From assembly GCA_034008185.1 (NCBI GenBank), contig CM067091.1, positions 11,263,799-11,327,798 on the forward strand: DNA of 64,000 nt, read 5' to 3'. Numbering within the stretch: position 1 is the stretch's first letter; every line of letters starts with the position of its first letter. Below the pieces are notes generated by a model. That model was given only the letters and a program-made list of their open reading frames with translations, was not told where the DNA came from and searched no databases. This DNA is from Gorsachius magnificus. Lineage: Eukaryota > Chordata > Aves > Pelecaniformes > Ardeidae. The position numbers and the translations under genes were made by a program. Below are positions 49,105 through 60,800 of this stretch, one piece after another.

Positions 49105-50760
49105 CTGGTTTAAGACTTAGAGGCCATCCAGTCCAACCCCCCTGCAGTGGGCAGGGACACCTTTAACCAGATCAGGTTGACCACAGCCCTGTCCAACCTG
49201 GCCTTGAACGTTTCCAGGGATGGGGCCTCCACCACCTCTCTGGGCAACCCATGCCAGTGTCTCACCACCCTCATGGTAAAGAATTTCTTCCTTATATCCA
49301 GTCTAAACCTACCCTGCTTCAGTTTAAAACCATCACCCCTTGTCCTGTCACAGCTGGTCCTACTAAAAAGATTGTCCCTGTCTTTTCTATGGGCTCCCTT
49401 TAAGCCCCGCAAGGCTGCAATCAGGTCTGCCCACAGCCTTCTTTTCTCCAGCCTGAACAACCCCAACACTCCCAGCCTGTCCTCATAACTGAGGTGCTCC
49501 AGCCGTCGGATCATTTTTGTAGCCCTGCTCTGGCCCTGCTCCAACAGTTCCATGTCCTTCTTGTGCTGAGGGCTTCAGAGCTGGACACAGGGCTCCAGGT
49601 TAAGTCTCACCAGAGCAGAACAGAGGGGCAGAATCCCCTCCCGAGACCTGCTGGCCACACTTCTCTTGGTGCAGCCCAGGGTAGGGTTGGCCACCTGGGC
49701 TGCCAGTGCACATGGCCAGGTCATGTCCAGCTTTTCACCCACCAGTGCCCCCAGGTCCCTCTGGGCAGGGCTGCTCTCCATCCCTTCATCCCCCTGCCTG
49801 TATGGATACCGGGGGTTGCCCCAACCCAGGGGCCAGGACCTTGCACTTGGCCTTGTTGAACCTCATGAGGTTCACACAGGCCCCACCTCTCCAGCGTGTC
49901 CAGGTCTCTTTGGATGACATCCTGTCCCTCTGGCATATCAACCGCACCACGCAGCTTGGTGTCATCTGCAAGCTTGCTGAGGGTGCGCTTGATCTCGCTG
50001 TCTAAGTCATTGATGAAGAAGATATTAAACAGCACCGGTCCCAGTACGGACCCCTGAGGGACACCACTCGTCACTGGTCTCTGTCCGGACATCGAACTGT
50101 TGACCACTACCCTCTGGATGCGACCATCCTACCAGTTCCTTATCCACTGAACAGTCCATCCATCAAATCCACAGCTCTCCAATTTAGAGAGAAGGATGTT
50201 GTGGGGGACCGTGTCAAAGGCTTTGCAGAAGTCCAGATAGATGACATCCATTGGTTTTCCCTTGTCCACTGTTGTCACTCCCTCATAGAAAGCCACTCAG
50301 TTGGTCAGGCAGGACTTGCCCTTGGCTGAAGCCATGCTGGCTATCTCGAATCACCTCCGTGGCCTCCATATGCCTTAGCATAGCTTCTAAGAGGACTCTT
50401 CCATGATGTTCCCAGGCACAGAGGTGAGGCTGACAGGTTGGTAGTTCCCAGGGTCCTCCTTTCTGCCCTTTTTACAAATGGGCACAATGTTTCCCTTCTT
50501 TCAGTCCCCAGGGACCTCACCTGACTGCCATGACTTTTCAAATACCATGGAGCGTGGCTGGGCAACTACATCAGCCAATTCCCTCAGGACTCTGGGATGC
50601 ATCTCATCAGGTCCCATGGACTTATGTGCGTTCAGGTTCCTCAGGTTACTCTTACAGCGGGAGGGATTTTACCCTCCTGGTCCCCCTCATGCCGTCCATC
50701 GACTCGGGAGGGGTGAGGAGAGAGGTTGCCAGTGAAGACTGAGGCAAAAAAGTCGTTGGG
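49105..50760 (-). mobile_element. CR1 LINE ORF2 fragment with RT domain
   Basis: On the minus strand, from 50,760 downward, CR1 ORF2 can be followed: DFFASVFTGN, then [24 protein letters not shown], the RT block [17 protein letters not shown], and the C-terminal RATKMIRRLEHLSYE and LPREVVEAPSLETF. The catalytic box reads LADD instead of the usual FADD. Frames are broken several times, so the element is dead. Its 5' end abuts the gag-like sequence of the provirus. Its 3' end near 49,105 lacks the full terminal repeats. Confidence 0.92.
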
Positions 50761-52402
50761 ACAGTTTCTCCACAGCCGAAACAAGGGGGGAAGAGATACT
50801 TTCTTCAGATTCGTGGAGCTGGCCAGCCACTTCATCCACTGTTGGTCCCCGTCCAGTTTCCCAGCTCATCATTGCCCACGTGTTTGCAAATGATGTTGGT
50901 GCGCTACGTAACAACTTCCGCCACATGGGTCATGTGCACTGGACACTATCTGGATCTTTGGGCAGCTGGTCATTGTCCAGGTCACTATAAATCACCTCCA
51001 GGACAGCCAATTCCCTCAGGTACTGGATGCCTTTCTCCACAGTGGTCCATTTACCTGAGCGACATACGACATCTTCCTTGAAGGGATATCTTTCCTTCAT
51101 GGCTGACAGTAGACGCCTCCAGAGGCTGAGGATTTGTGTCCCTTTTCCAATCGCTTTGTCAATGCCCCCTTCCCTAGAAAGGGATCCTAGTTGCTTGGCT
51201 TCCTTACCCTCCAGTTCCAGGCTGTTGGCCCCATTATCCCAGCATCGGAGTAGCCAGGTGACAATGAGCTCACCTGGACGACGGCTGAAATCTTTTCGGA
51301 TATCTCGCAGCTCACTCAAGGATAGGGATCTGGTGGTTTCTGTCTCGTTTATGAGCTCTTCCTCCTCCCCTTGTGATGGCCCCGCTTTTTCATCCTCCCT
51401 TTCTAAACGAGTTGACTTTCACTTCCAAGATTTCTTCTTTTGTATAGGGGCGACTGATACTGGCACGGGTTGGTTCGTTGGAGTAGCCGCAGTGCATATC
51501 ACTGGGGTTGGAGTAGCTGCAGTGGCTGTGGCCGGGGTTGGAGTAGCCGCAGTGGCTGTGGCCGGGGTTGGAGTAGCTGCAGTGGCTGTGGCCTTATCAT
51601 CAGATCCAGAGACTTTCTGTTCCCTTTGGATGTGTTGAATCATGTTGAACAGGGTTCGGTAAGCATGGGCCAGGCCCCAGCACATTGCAGTGATTTGTGT
51701 TTGCTTAGAATTGCCAGGGTGACAGCATACCTTTTCCAAATACTCTACTAGTTTTCAGGATTCTGCACTTGTTCAGGAGTGAATTTCCAAAACATTGGAG
51801 GTGCCCATCGTTCTAGGCATTTACCCATACTACCCCAAATACCCTTCCACTCATAACTATCCAGCCCTGGGGCAGACATCTGGATGGTATTATTAAGTTG
51901 CTTACAAACTTTGGACAAAACTGAAACAATATTCCAAATAGATATCAATAGATATACCTTAACTATCCAAGGATGTTCAAGATACTGAAAAGTTATTGTA
52001 GTGAAGGAGGAAACATCATCAAAGAAGGCAGAAAAAGTGCCAGTCTGTATTTCCTCCAGAACAAACTTTACAGAGTCCCATGTATAATTGCTAATATTCC
52101 CCGCAAGGTGGTACCCAAAGTGCAGTACAGACTTCGACATGAAACCCAAATACCAGATAAAGCTCAAGGTCATTGGTTTAATAACAAGTTTCCCAAGCAA
52201 AACATGTCTGGTCACCGCAGAGCATAACAAACTGCAAAAACCAACACCAACTTTTAACAAGTACAGCAAAGGAGGGAGCATGGTGCAGATCGGATAAGCT
52301 AAGATCAAGAACAAATGAATCAAATTGCAACCCACAACTATTTAACAGATATAAATTCCTTAATATACTCCGGTTACTCTGTCGTTATCTCAAGCCCTTC
52401 GA
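50761..52402 (-). mobile_element. ERVK-type provirus internal fragment, gag-like, broken
   Basis: Going 3' of the primer binding site on the minus strand there are open stretches at 52,335-51,748 (hydrophobic leader-region ORF), 51,739-51,419 (P/T/A repeats) and 51,319-50,930. The last ends in an in-frame stop at 50,932-50,930, after which the same frame continues to about 50,765. The last two stretches resemble a gag-like protein found in many bird ERVs. The frames do not join into one gene. Sequence stops being retroviral where the CR1 begins, so pol and env are absent from this side. Confidence 0.75.
51475..51593 (-). repeat. 30-base tandem repeat in gag-like ORF
   Basis: About four copies of a 30-base unit (GGTTGGAGTAGC on +, then CAGTGGCTGTGGCC) lie in the gag-like frame. 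They encode an alternating alanine-threonine-proline decapeptide on the minus strand. The first copy is divergent. Confidence 0.85.
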
Positions 52403-52420
52403 GCCCCACGTTGGGCGCCA
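52403..52420 (-). other. Retroviral primer binding site (tRNA-Lys type)
   Basis: The minus strand reads TGGCGCCCAACGTGGGGC, the classic 18-base site complementary to a lysine tRNA 3' end used by betaretrovirus-like (class II) elements. It lies 8 bases after the CA end of the LTR, fixing the provirus on the minus strand. Confidence 0.9.
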
Positions 52421-52428
52421 AAAAGGAC

Positions 52429-52986
52429 TGTCGTGGTTTAACCCGGCTGGCAACTAAGCACCACGCAGCCGCTCGCTCACTCCCCCCCCCTCCCTCAGAG
52501 GGATGGGGGAGAGAATCGGGAAGGGGAAAAAGGGTAGAGCCGAGGGCTGAGATAAAGACAGTTTAATGAGAGAAAATAATAATAATAGTAATAATGAGAA
52601 TGATAACAAAATATACAGAATATACAAAACGAATGATGCACAATGCAATTGCTCACCACCCGCCGACCGATGCCCAGCCCGTCCCGAGCAGCGATCAGTA
52701 CCCGAGCAGCGACCGACCGACCCCACCAACCCCCCCGAGCATGACGTTATATGGTATGGAATAGCTCTTTGGACAGTTTGGGTCCTAGCTGTGCTGTACT
52801 CCCAGCTTGTTATGCACCTGGCCGAGCAGGAGAAGCTCAAAAAGTCCTTGAGCAGTCTGAGCACTGCTTGGCAACAACTAAAAACATCAGTGTGTTATCA
52901 ACATTCTTCTAGTACTAAATTCAAAGCACAGCACTATGCTAGCTTCTGTGAAGAAAATTAACTCTATCCCAGCCGAAACCAGGACA
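52429..52986 (-). mobile_element. 5' LTR of the minus-strand ERV
   Basis: On the minus strand the LTR begins TGTCCTGGTTTCGGCTGGGA and ends CCACGACA next to the primer binding site, about 558 bases in all. The start and the internal ACACTGATGTTTTTAGTTGT wording match an LTR family widespread in bird genomes. No matching 3' LTR is seen in the window, because the rest of the provirus was replaced or lost beyond the CR1. Confidence 0.88.
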
Positions 52987-53033
52987 AGTACCTCAGCCTT
53001 CTCATCTGCTGTTACCACTTTGCCAGTCAAGGC

Positions 53034-53056
53034 AAGAAGGAAGGAAGGAAGGAAAA
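53034..53056. repeat. GGAA microsatellite
   Basis: A short run of GAAGGAAGGAAGGAAGG followed by a poly-A tract lies just outside the ERV LTR. Confidence 0.8.
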
Positions 53057-53293
53057 AAACCCACTCCCCTGCCCCACCCATGGCCCTGGCCTGTGCTCTT
53101 CACCCCTTCCTGGAGATAACACCTCCACATCCTTATCTCGGCATGGGGAACGGCCATGAGCTCGAGCACTTAAACCAGACAACAGCTTGTAACAGCTTGC
53201 TTGTGCAACGAAAAAAAATCAAGGCGCACCTCTGCCTAAGCCACATATTTACCCACCGCTTGCTTTTTCCTACCAAAAATGTGCAAAATTCCT

Positions 53294-53299
53294 TTTATT
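53294..53299 (-). terminator. Poly(A) signal after CEP250-like terminal exon
   Basis: AATAAA on the minus strand, 213 bases downstream of the predicted acceptor of the CEP250 C-terminal exon at 53,512. Its position fits a terminal exon with a short 3' UTR. Confidence 0.5.
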
Positions 53300-53512
53300 A
53301 AAAAAAATAATAATTGGAAGTCACCATCACGAGGAGATGCTTCCAAATGCCAACAGAAGAAATGCACCCCCATTTCCCACAGCACAACATAACACATTTC
53401 GGGGAAGGGCACAAGACAGGAACCCCACGGTGCTGCAGCTCTTCCCCTACAGCAAAGGAAGACTTGACTCAGCTTCCGTGTCTCTGCCTCCAGAACAGCA
53501 GCTTTGGGCTCC
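53300..53512 (-). CDS. CEP250: CEP250 C-terminal exon candidate (minus copy)
   Basis: After acceptor GGTCAG (ending 53,513) the minus strand reads EPKAAVLEAETRKLSQ. This closely matches the last segment of CEP250 (human has PEATVLEAETRRL near its C-terminus). An AATAAA follows at 53,299-53,294. The frame finds no stop before the poly(A) signal, and the residues after KLSQ do not look like the family ending, so a small frameshift or an unseen splice is likely. No counterpart exists next to the + copy. The exon lies 1.15 kb inside the unduplicated spacer. Confidence 0.5.
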
Positions 53513-54660
53513 CTGACCACGGCTGCTAAGGAGCAAGACAGCTCTTAGTGAAGCTCTGACAACTCCTGGCTGGTCTTTGCGCAGCACTCAATATAGTCCT
53601 GCTTGGATTTTCATTCTCCTGCCAGCTGCATCTGCAGAAGGGATGCCTGAAAGAGGCAAAAGGCTGAGATCAGACAAGCACACGCTGGCAGGACCCTCCG
53701 TAGCTCCACCATCCTGGCTGTCAGGGAAGACGCACCCTCTAACTCCAGCCCTGGCAAACACTTTGTCCTTGGGGAATGTGAAGGAACTCAGATTATCGAC
53801 AATTCCAGCTTCCTTCTGGCATGCCGTTCACATGTACAACACCAAGACATTGCCTGTATATTAACGGCTACAGGGTTTAGTAACCCAACTCTTTCTTTCC
53901 AAAGAGACATTTGGGCTACTGACACCTTAGTTCCCTGTGCTTTTTCCCCAGCAGGGGGACTACTGCTTACACAAGGCACTAAAGAACTGTACCGTTGCAA
54001 TCTAGTTTAAAAACTTGACAGCTTGAACATGAAAAAGGAGCAAACTCTCATTTTTCCTAACCTTAGAGCATTTCACAAATGAGCAGAGCATAATTTGATG
54101 AACAAAGCCCCAGGGGGAAAATAAGCCTTCAAGGACTGCTGAGGCCTTGAAACTCCGCAAATTCAATTCTTTCATGGCAATGCAGAGTTGTTGGAGGAGA
54201 TGCACACGGCAAGTAAGACATCAAAGGGACTTCACAGCAAACAGTATGTAGAGGCAAGGGAACACCAGCCCTGAAGAGAGGGACAGAGCTCACCTTCTCT
54301 CTGAAATAACGAGGGCGCCTTGGAGAAACAGGACTTGAAAGCCTGAAAATCCCTCCCGCACTCTGGCAGGTAACCCAGAGGTACGAGTGGGAGAAGTGGC
54401 CGGCTGCTGCTAAGAGCATCTCCCAAGATGCAGGAGGTCAAGTTCCAGTTCCACCGTTTCCCAGCCCCAGAGGACTACCCTAATCAGCCAGCAGAGGACT
54501 CTTCTTTGAGCAGAGCACCTCCATTTCCCTGATCAACTGCTGAAGTATGACCAGAGTGCAGGCGGACAGAGAAGTCACAAGGGGAAGGAGGTTCAGTCAG
54601 ATATCTGTAGCAACAGAACTGCAGGCTTCCTGGGGAAAATGTCCTTAAGGGATACCTTGA
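53513..54660. other. Spacer, right unique part
   Basis: Between the candidate terminal exon and the inner end of arm 2. By comparison with the family, one more small CEP250 exon would be expected on the minus strand here, but I could not identify it. No repeat is recognised. Confidence 0.35.
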
Positions 54661-54891
54661 TGGCTTCAGCAGTATTCTTGGCTCCCTTGCCAGAGCTAAG
54701 CGTCAGGTACTTTACGGACATAAATAATCATGCGCTTTTTGCCTTGGACGCCTGTGGCGATTCACCTCCTTGGGGAGACCAGGGGTTACCAGCCCCATAA
54801 AAGCACACGGGAGAGAAGTCTGGCGAGTGCTGCTACTGCGATAGCACTGTCCAAGGATGCAGTAGGGTTCAGTAGCTTTCCTACTCCTCAC

Positions 54892-57800
54892 CTCGTTCTG
54901 TAACTCGGCTAATCGATGGCTGCCGTGGGTGTGAGACTCCTCTTGTGAAGGCAACGCTAGGATTTCATCTAGTCTCCAGCTTGGCCAGGGCCATGGTCTA
55001 TATTTGACTTGTGTTAGGGCTGTCCTGAGGGGCTGCAGCCACTGGGATTTGCCATCGTTCCTCCGTATGGCCCGAGCCTCCTCCCACCAAGTAGGATTCT
55101 CTTCTCACCGGCCGAGGAGCGGGCGTCCTGTGCCGGTCAGACTCGGAGGGAGAAGATCCGCACGCATCCGGCAGCGACCGACCTCTACAAGCTCTCTTCA
55201 GTCTCCTCCGTTCACGTTCCACCTGCACGTTGGAGAGGAGAAAGGGTCACAGAAACCTGCCACCAAACAGGGAGCAAAAGGACCTCTGGGTGTCACGGCA
55301 AGGACGTGTCTGCTCAGGGACCGCTAATGGCAGCAGAGAACGCTGCGGGTAAAAAGCACTCCAGGTAGGCTATGGAAGAGAAGGAGCAAGAGGAAACAGT
55401 TCCTGACACACGAGCGTCAAATGTCTGTGTATGGGAACAGTGGGGCAAGACGGTGGTACCAGCGGGCAGGTGCATTTGTGGAGGCAATGGGCTGCCAGAA
55501 GAGCGAGAAAATACAAAAGTGTGTGCCCACGGGGGAAAGGGGGAGAGGGAAGGAAACGAGCAGAGGGTTCCAGAGGGCTCCCTGTGCAAACGTGTTGTGC
55601 TCCAGGGCCCCTGAAGCTTTGCAGAGGCAGCGAAAGCCTGTTTTACCTGCTCAAGAGTCCTCCTCAGCTCAGCGTTGAGTTGCTGCAGCTCCGTCTTCTC
55701 ACGTCCCAGCCTTGCAACTGCTCGCTGCAGACCTTCCAGCCGCTGCGACAGGAGTCTCTTCTCCGAGCGCCACGATAGCTGCTCCCCTTCTGCAGTAGCC
55801 TGCTGGGTGTTCAGAGAGGAGCTTGGGTGAGCGGGTGCCACGTAAAGGTGAGGGGGGCCAGAAGCAACACGGCGTGGAGAGTGACCGCGCTCAGGAACGG
55901 GCAGTGCTAAGTCCCTTCTCCTCCTGCTCCACAGGCCCAAGCAACCCACGCTCTTCCTCGGGGCCCTCCTCCAGACCACCCTGAGAAATGGAGTTGTTTG
56001 CTCTGGACAACCCCACCAGGCAATGGTACGAATTCCATTCTTTTCAATATGCCAGAAAAGCGGTACCTCAGAAATCTACACCTCTGAAAGCATCCCCTAA
56101 GCACCATCGGTGCAGCTGCTGTTCAGCCATCGTTACACAATTCCACTAAGTTTAGTGCGTTTGCCTCGTCAAATGTGCCCTCTCCTCGCCATGCCAAATC
56201 CCAGCCACCACACGTTGGCTAAGCTTGCCTAGGTAGGAGAGAAGCAATTACCCACCCCCAGCTTTTTGACTTGCTTTCATTTTAGCAGCAAGCTCTGCAC
56301 TTCTTCCAATAGCCTGGCCCTGACAGAAAACACTCCCGCCGGAGCGATACAGACAGGCACGCCTGCTGGCTGCAGTCATGGTTGCTTTGGCCAAGCAGGC
56401 CATATATTTACGGCACTATACACTCCCATATCTTTACGGGCAGCGTCTTTAGAATCCCTTATAGCCATTTTAGCTGGCTGACAGTCAATCACAGTGCCTA
56501 CCTGAAGATGCAACCGCTCCGTGTCCCTCTCCGAAACCATACTCTGCAGGATGCCTATTTCTTCCCTCAGAGCCCCATTGGCCATTTCGCTCTTGGAAAG
56601 GGCAAGAGTCAGTGCTTGTGCCTTCTCTTTCCATTCAATTTCTCTGCTTTCGGTCTGCATCAAAATAGCAACCACACGCTCCAATTCTTCCCCCTTTGCT
56701 CGCCTCTCATCTTCCAGCTGTCGCTCTCTCCTTCGCAGTTTGGAGAATCCTTCTGGATTTGTTTCTGTAGGGTCTCCCCTTCACCTTTCCATCGCAAAGC
56801 TGAGGCTAATTGTCTCAGGAGTTCACTCTGCCTCCTAAGCTCTTGTTCTCTGAGCCAGCAGGTCCAGCTTTTTCCTCTTTCTCTCTCAAAATCACATTCA
56901 TTCAGCCAATTCATTCTGCTTTGCTGCCCAGCTCTGCTTCCACTGTAACCCTTGCTTCCTGTTGGTCATATCTGGAGCTTACCTGGCTCAGTGCTTTCAG
57001 CGCCTGCAGCAGGCCTTGCCTCCTCAGTCCCAGGGCTTATGTTTTATTTCCTTTTTACTGCCCTTCACTCTGTTCCCTGGCTCTCTCAGCCTCTCCCTCA
57101 GCTTATTGCCAATTGCCAACAGCCTCTTTCTCCACCTACCCTACCAGTCAGACTTACCTGCCTGTTCTCTTGCTGCTCTTGCGCCATGTTTTCCCGTTCC
57201 TGCTTCAAAAGACATCTCTCTGCTTCCAGCTCACTTTGAAGGCACCTCACTTCCCCTGCAAACACGGCAAATGGCAAGATTCAGAGTCTACCCAAACAGT
57301 GGCGCTGACTTTACTGACCTTCAGGCATTGGGATTGCAGTGCAGGAGGGATCTGCCTCCAGCTCCTTCACTCCTCAGAAGCACTGCGGACAGAGAGCTGG
57401 TTTTATACCACCTGCCCGATGGAGGCAAGGGATCTCCAGAAACAAAGCACGTGAGGCTCTCACCTTGTATCACCTCCTTGGCCTGCGCGACTGTGTGGAG
57501 TTGGGCTTCAAGATGACTCCTGGCAATCTCCAGCTGAGATAAGCGCTGCTGAGCCTCAAACAGGCTGGATTCCAGGGTCTCCTTCGCTGACCTGCCCGTT
57601 GGGAATACGGAGAGAAATGAGCTTCTTGCTCCTCACACCCACAGGGAGTTACCCCAGTAAGACGTCATCCAAGATCCCTACACCTGAGCATGGAAAATGG
57701 TTTGCATGAAAACTTGTATACAGAAAATAGATTTCTACCATCTAAAATAGCAATGCAGGCCCCTCCGAGGGAATGTCCAGGCTTTCTGAGGTTCATACCT

Positions 57801-60800
57801 AATAACTAACTTCGTAACTAACTTATCGCTTTTTAGAAAAAGAATGTATCCCTTTAAAATAAAACCAAAAAAAGGAGCTGAGCATTTAATAATTTAACAA
57901 CAGCCCGATAACTGACCAAACATAGTTCAGCTGGGTCAAAGAAGAGAAGCTGGAGCTCTGAAGAAGCAGCAGCTCTCAGGAAACACACGGGGTCAAAATG
58001 GTGTTTATCAGCCTTGCTAACAACAGACTCTGGAGTGGTAAAGCGCAAGAGCCACGACAAACAATCTCTGAAACATCATTTGTACAGCTCTGCATGTTCA
58101 GGACTCTTCTAAAAAACCCCTCAGAGGAGGACAAACACCTCGATACCTTTTTTCCGGGGGTTTGGGGTTTGTTTTGGAAGAGCAGAACTTGTCCCATTTG
58201 ATCTTAGAAACCTGATAGAGCAGCAGCACAGAACCGTGTCCCTTCCCTGTATAACTTCTCCCTGACGCCTGCCCCTGCAGCTTGTGGTAAGGAATACAGG
58301 ACCCAGACACAAACGATGGGCAAGACTCCCCAAAGACTGCTGAGAATTCAAAAGAGGTTCCCTGCTGCTGGTGTAAGCAGCTCTAGGTCCTGCACCACGC
58401 TTCACAAGAGGTCGCTGAGAAACAGAAGGCCCTCCGGATTTTCAGCTTGAGCCTCTGGCTTCCCCCTAAATGGCAGCATCCTACTCACAACCTCCCGATG
58501 TCATAGCCTGCAGTTCTGAAGATCCCATGTCAAACTACTTGATGAGGAAAGATCTGTGTTCAAATGCACAGAACCAGAAACCTAAACCAGAGAGAAACTT
58601 CAGGTTTCAGGAAACGTCTGCGTGGTTTCACTCAGTTCAGAGCCAGGTTGCCTTGCTTTGGACTTCACGCAGGAATGTGCACGGGGGCATAAAGAGGAAC
58701 CCAAGGCTCAGGAGAGCTTTGCGAGCTTCAGCTGTCAGAGAAGTAACATTCAAATCGTGGTAGACGTTTCCCCACCCCCTTCAAGATTCTTCCATTTCCT
58801 GTCCATGGAAGGTGAAAACATCTGAAAAGGCCACAGGATGCAAGAAATCTTCGTGTAATGGTCACCACCGTTATGGTTAGAGACGTTAAGTAATGTCCTG
58901 CCTCTGCTCTCCTCCCTGCCTTTACCTGGCCTCCGCCAGCTGCTCTGAAAGGCCTTGTCTGTCCCGCTCCACGGCTGCCAGTCGCACCTCCAGGGCAGCC
59001 TTCTCACGCACCAGCAATTCCTTCTCTCGGGACACCTGGGCCAGTGCGTGCCCTTGGCGAGAGGACTCCTGGCGCAACTGCTCCAGAGCACTGCTAGCCG
59101 ACGCTTGCTGGCGGGAAACCTGAAAGCCGGACAAGACACAGTGAGAGTCCTTTCCCTCGCGTTCTGTGCAGAGCCAGCCAGTGCCACTGCTGAACCAGCT
59201 AGAGGGGAACGAGCTCCTCTCCTCTGGGCTGAAAGTTCAAGAGCGTCTGCTCTATACCGCACTAACACCCAGGGCTGCCAAAAGGCACTGGCACTGTCAA
59301 CGTGAAAGGGATGTGCAAGGCCCTACTGGGTTGCCCGGGGCCAGACAGCTCCTTCACGACAAGCACACATACCCCAGACTACGTGTTTTTGTGCAAAAAA
59401 AGCCCCCCAAAAACCACAAACCAAGAAAGGACAAAAATGTCACCTACTAGTAGTAGCCCCGCTCAGATTCATGGGCAACACAACCTTCTCTTTGCAGCTT
59501 ATCAAAAGCCAAAAAAGAGGCCAGCACAGACAAATGGATTAAAAGAACCTGTAGAAGCAGAGGACAGCTCAGAGAATTGCAGAAAAGCCCTGCAAGCCAT
59601 CCACACGTTTCCAACAAGAAGTAAACAAAGCCTTTGGACCTTCAGCACTACCAAGTGTCTCCTTGACAAAACCTCTGCAGAATCCGACAGGTAACAGCTT
59701 CACTGAGCCAAGCAGCCAAAAGCCCACCCAGAAGCACCAGGTTTTGGTCTCACCTGACTCAGTTTCTCTTGGGTTTCTGCCTTCTCTGCTGCCAGCATCC
59801 TCAGCTCGACCCGCAGCCCCTCCTGCTGCTCCTCCGCTTGCTTCAGCAGCTGCTCCAGGTGGGCTTTCTCTGTGCACAGCTCTTCACTTGTTCTTTTACA
59901 CAACTGCAGCTTCTCCTGGTCAGAGGCCCTTCCTCTCTCCACCTCGTCCACTTGACCACACAGAACTCCATTCTCTTGCTCCAGCTGCAATCACAGAAGC
60001 GCAGAGGAAATCAAATACAGTACGATTTACTCTGCCAGAGGTTTGGCTTGCACACAAAAAGGAAGAACGTTGCCATAGTCAGCCAGTCACACTGTCGGAA
60101 GGCAGCAAGTCTGGGAAGAGGCAGCAGCTGGAGGCAAACACCTGGCAAGGTCTTTGGCAACTCTGCTCACCTGCAGCACAAGCTTGTTCAGTTGCACTTT
60201 ATCCAGGGCAAGAGCTTCATTGATCCTGCTCATGTTGGCTGTTGCAGCACGTAGATCGGCCATTTCAGCAGTCAGCTTATTCTGAGCCCCTGCCAACTCT
60301 GTTGCTGACTGCTCTGCCTGAGAAGACAAAAGCACAATATGAAAACAAAGGCAGGAAACCCCCTGACTTCAAGCAGTGACTCCACAGCCCCTGTGTGTCT
60401 CTGACGTACTCCCAGTTCAGCGATCCCAAGAAAGATGGGGGCACTAACTACCCCAAAGAGCCTGTGGGGCCTGATCACCATTTTCCAAGGAGAACATCAT
60501 CTTCCCTGTCTTCTACTGCCAGAAACAGCATCTGTGGTGGTCTTGCTATCCCTGCTCCCTCTCCCACAGGCGCTGCCTAGCAATGAGGCGACCGTACCTT
60601 CTCCAGGGCCATGGCAAGCTCCTGTTTCTCTTGCTTCAGCAGATCCCTCTCAAGGTGCGATTCCTCGAGTCTCTCGCGCGCCACTACCAACTCACTCTGT
60701 AAGAATGACTGTTTTCCTTCGAGCGCCGCTAAGTCCTTCAGTCTACGAGAAGGGGGGAGACAAACAAGCTGTTAATGTCAAGACATCCTCATTTCCAAAC

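Noticed and set aside
51748..52335. 195-codon minus-strand ORF as a host membrane protein gene
   Set aside because: It lies directly after a retroviral LTR and primer binding site, so it is proviral leader or gag-region sequence.
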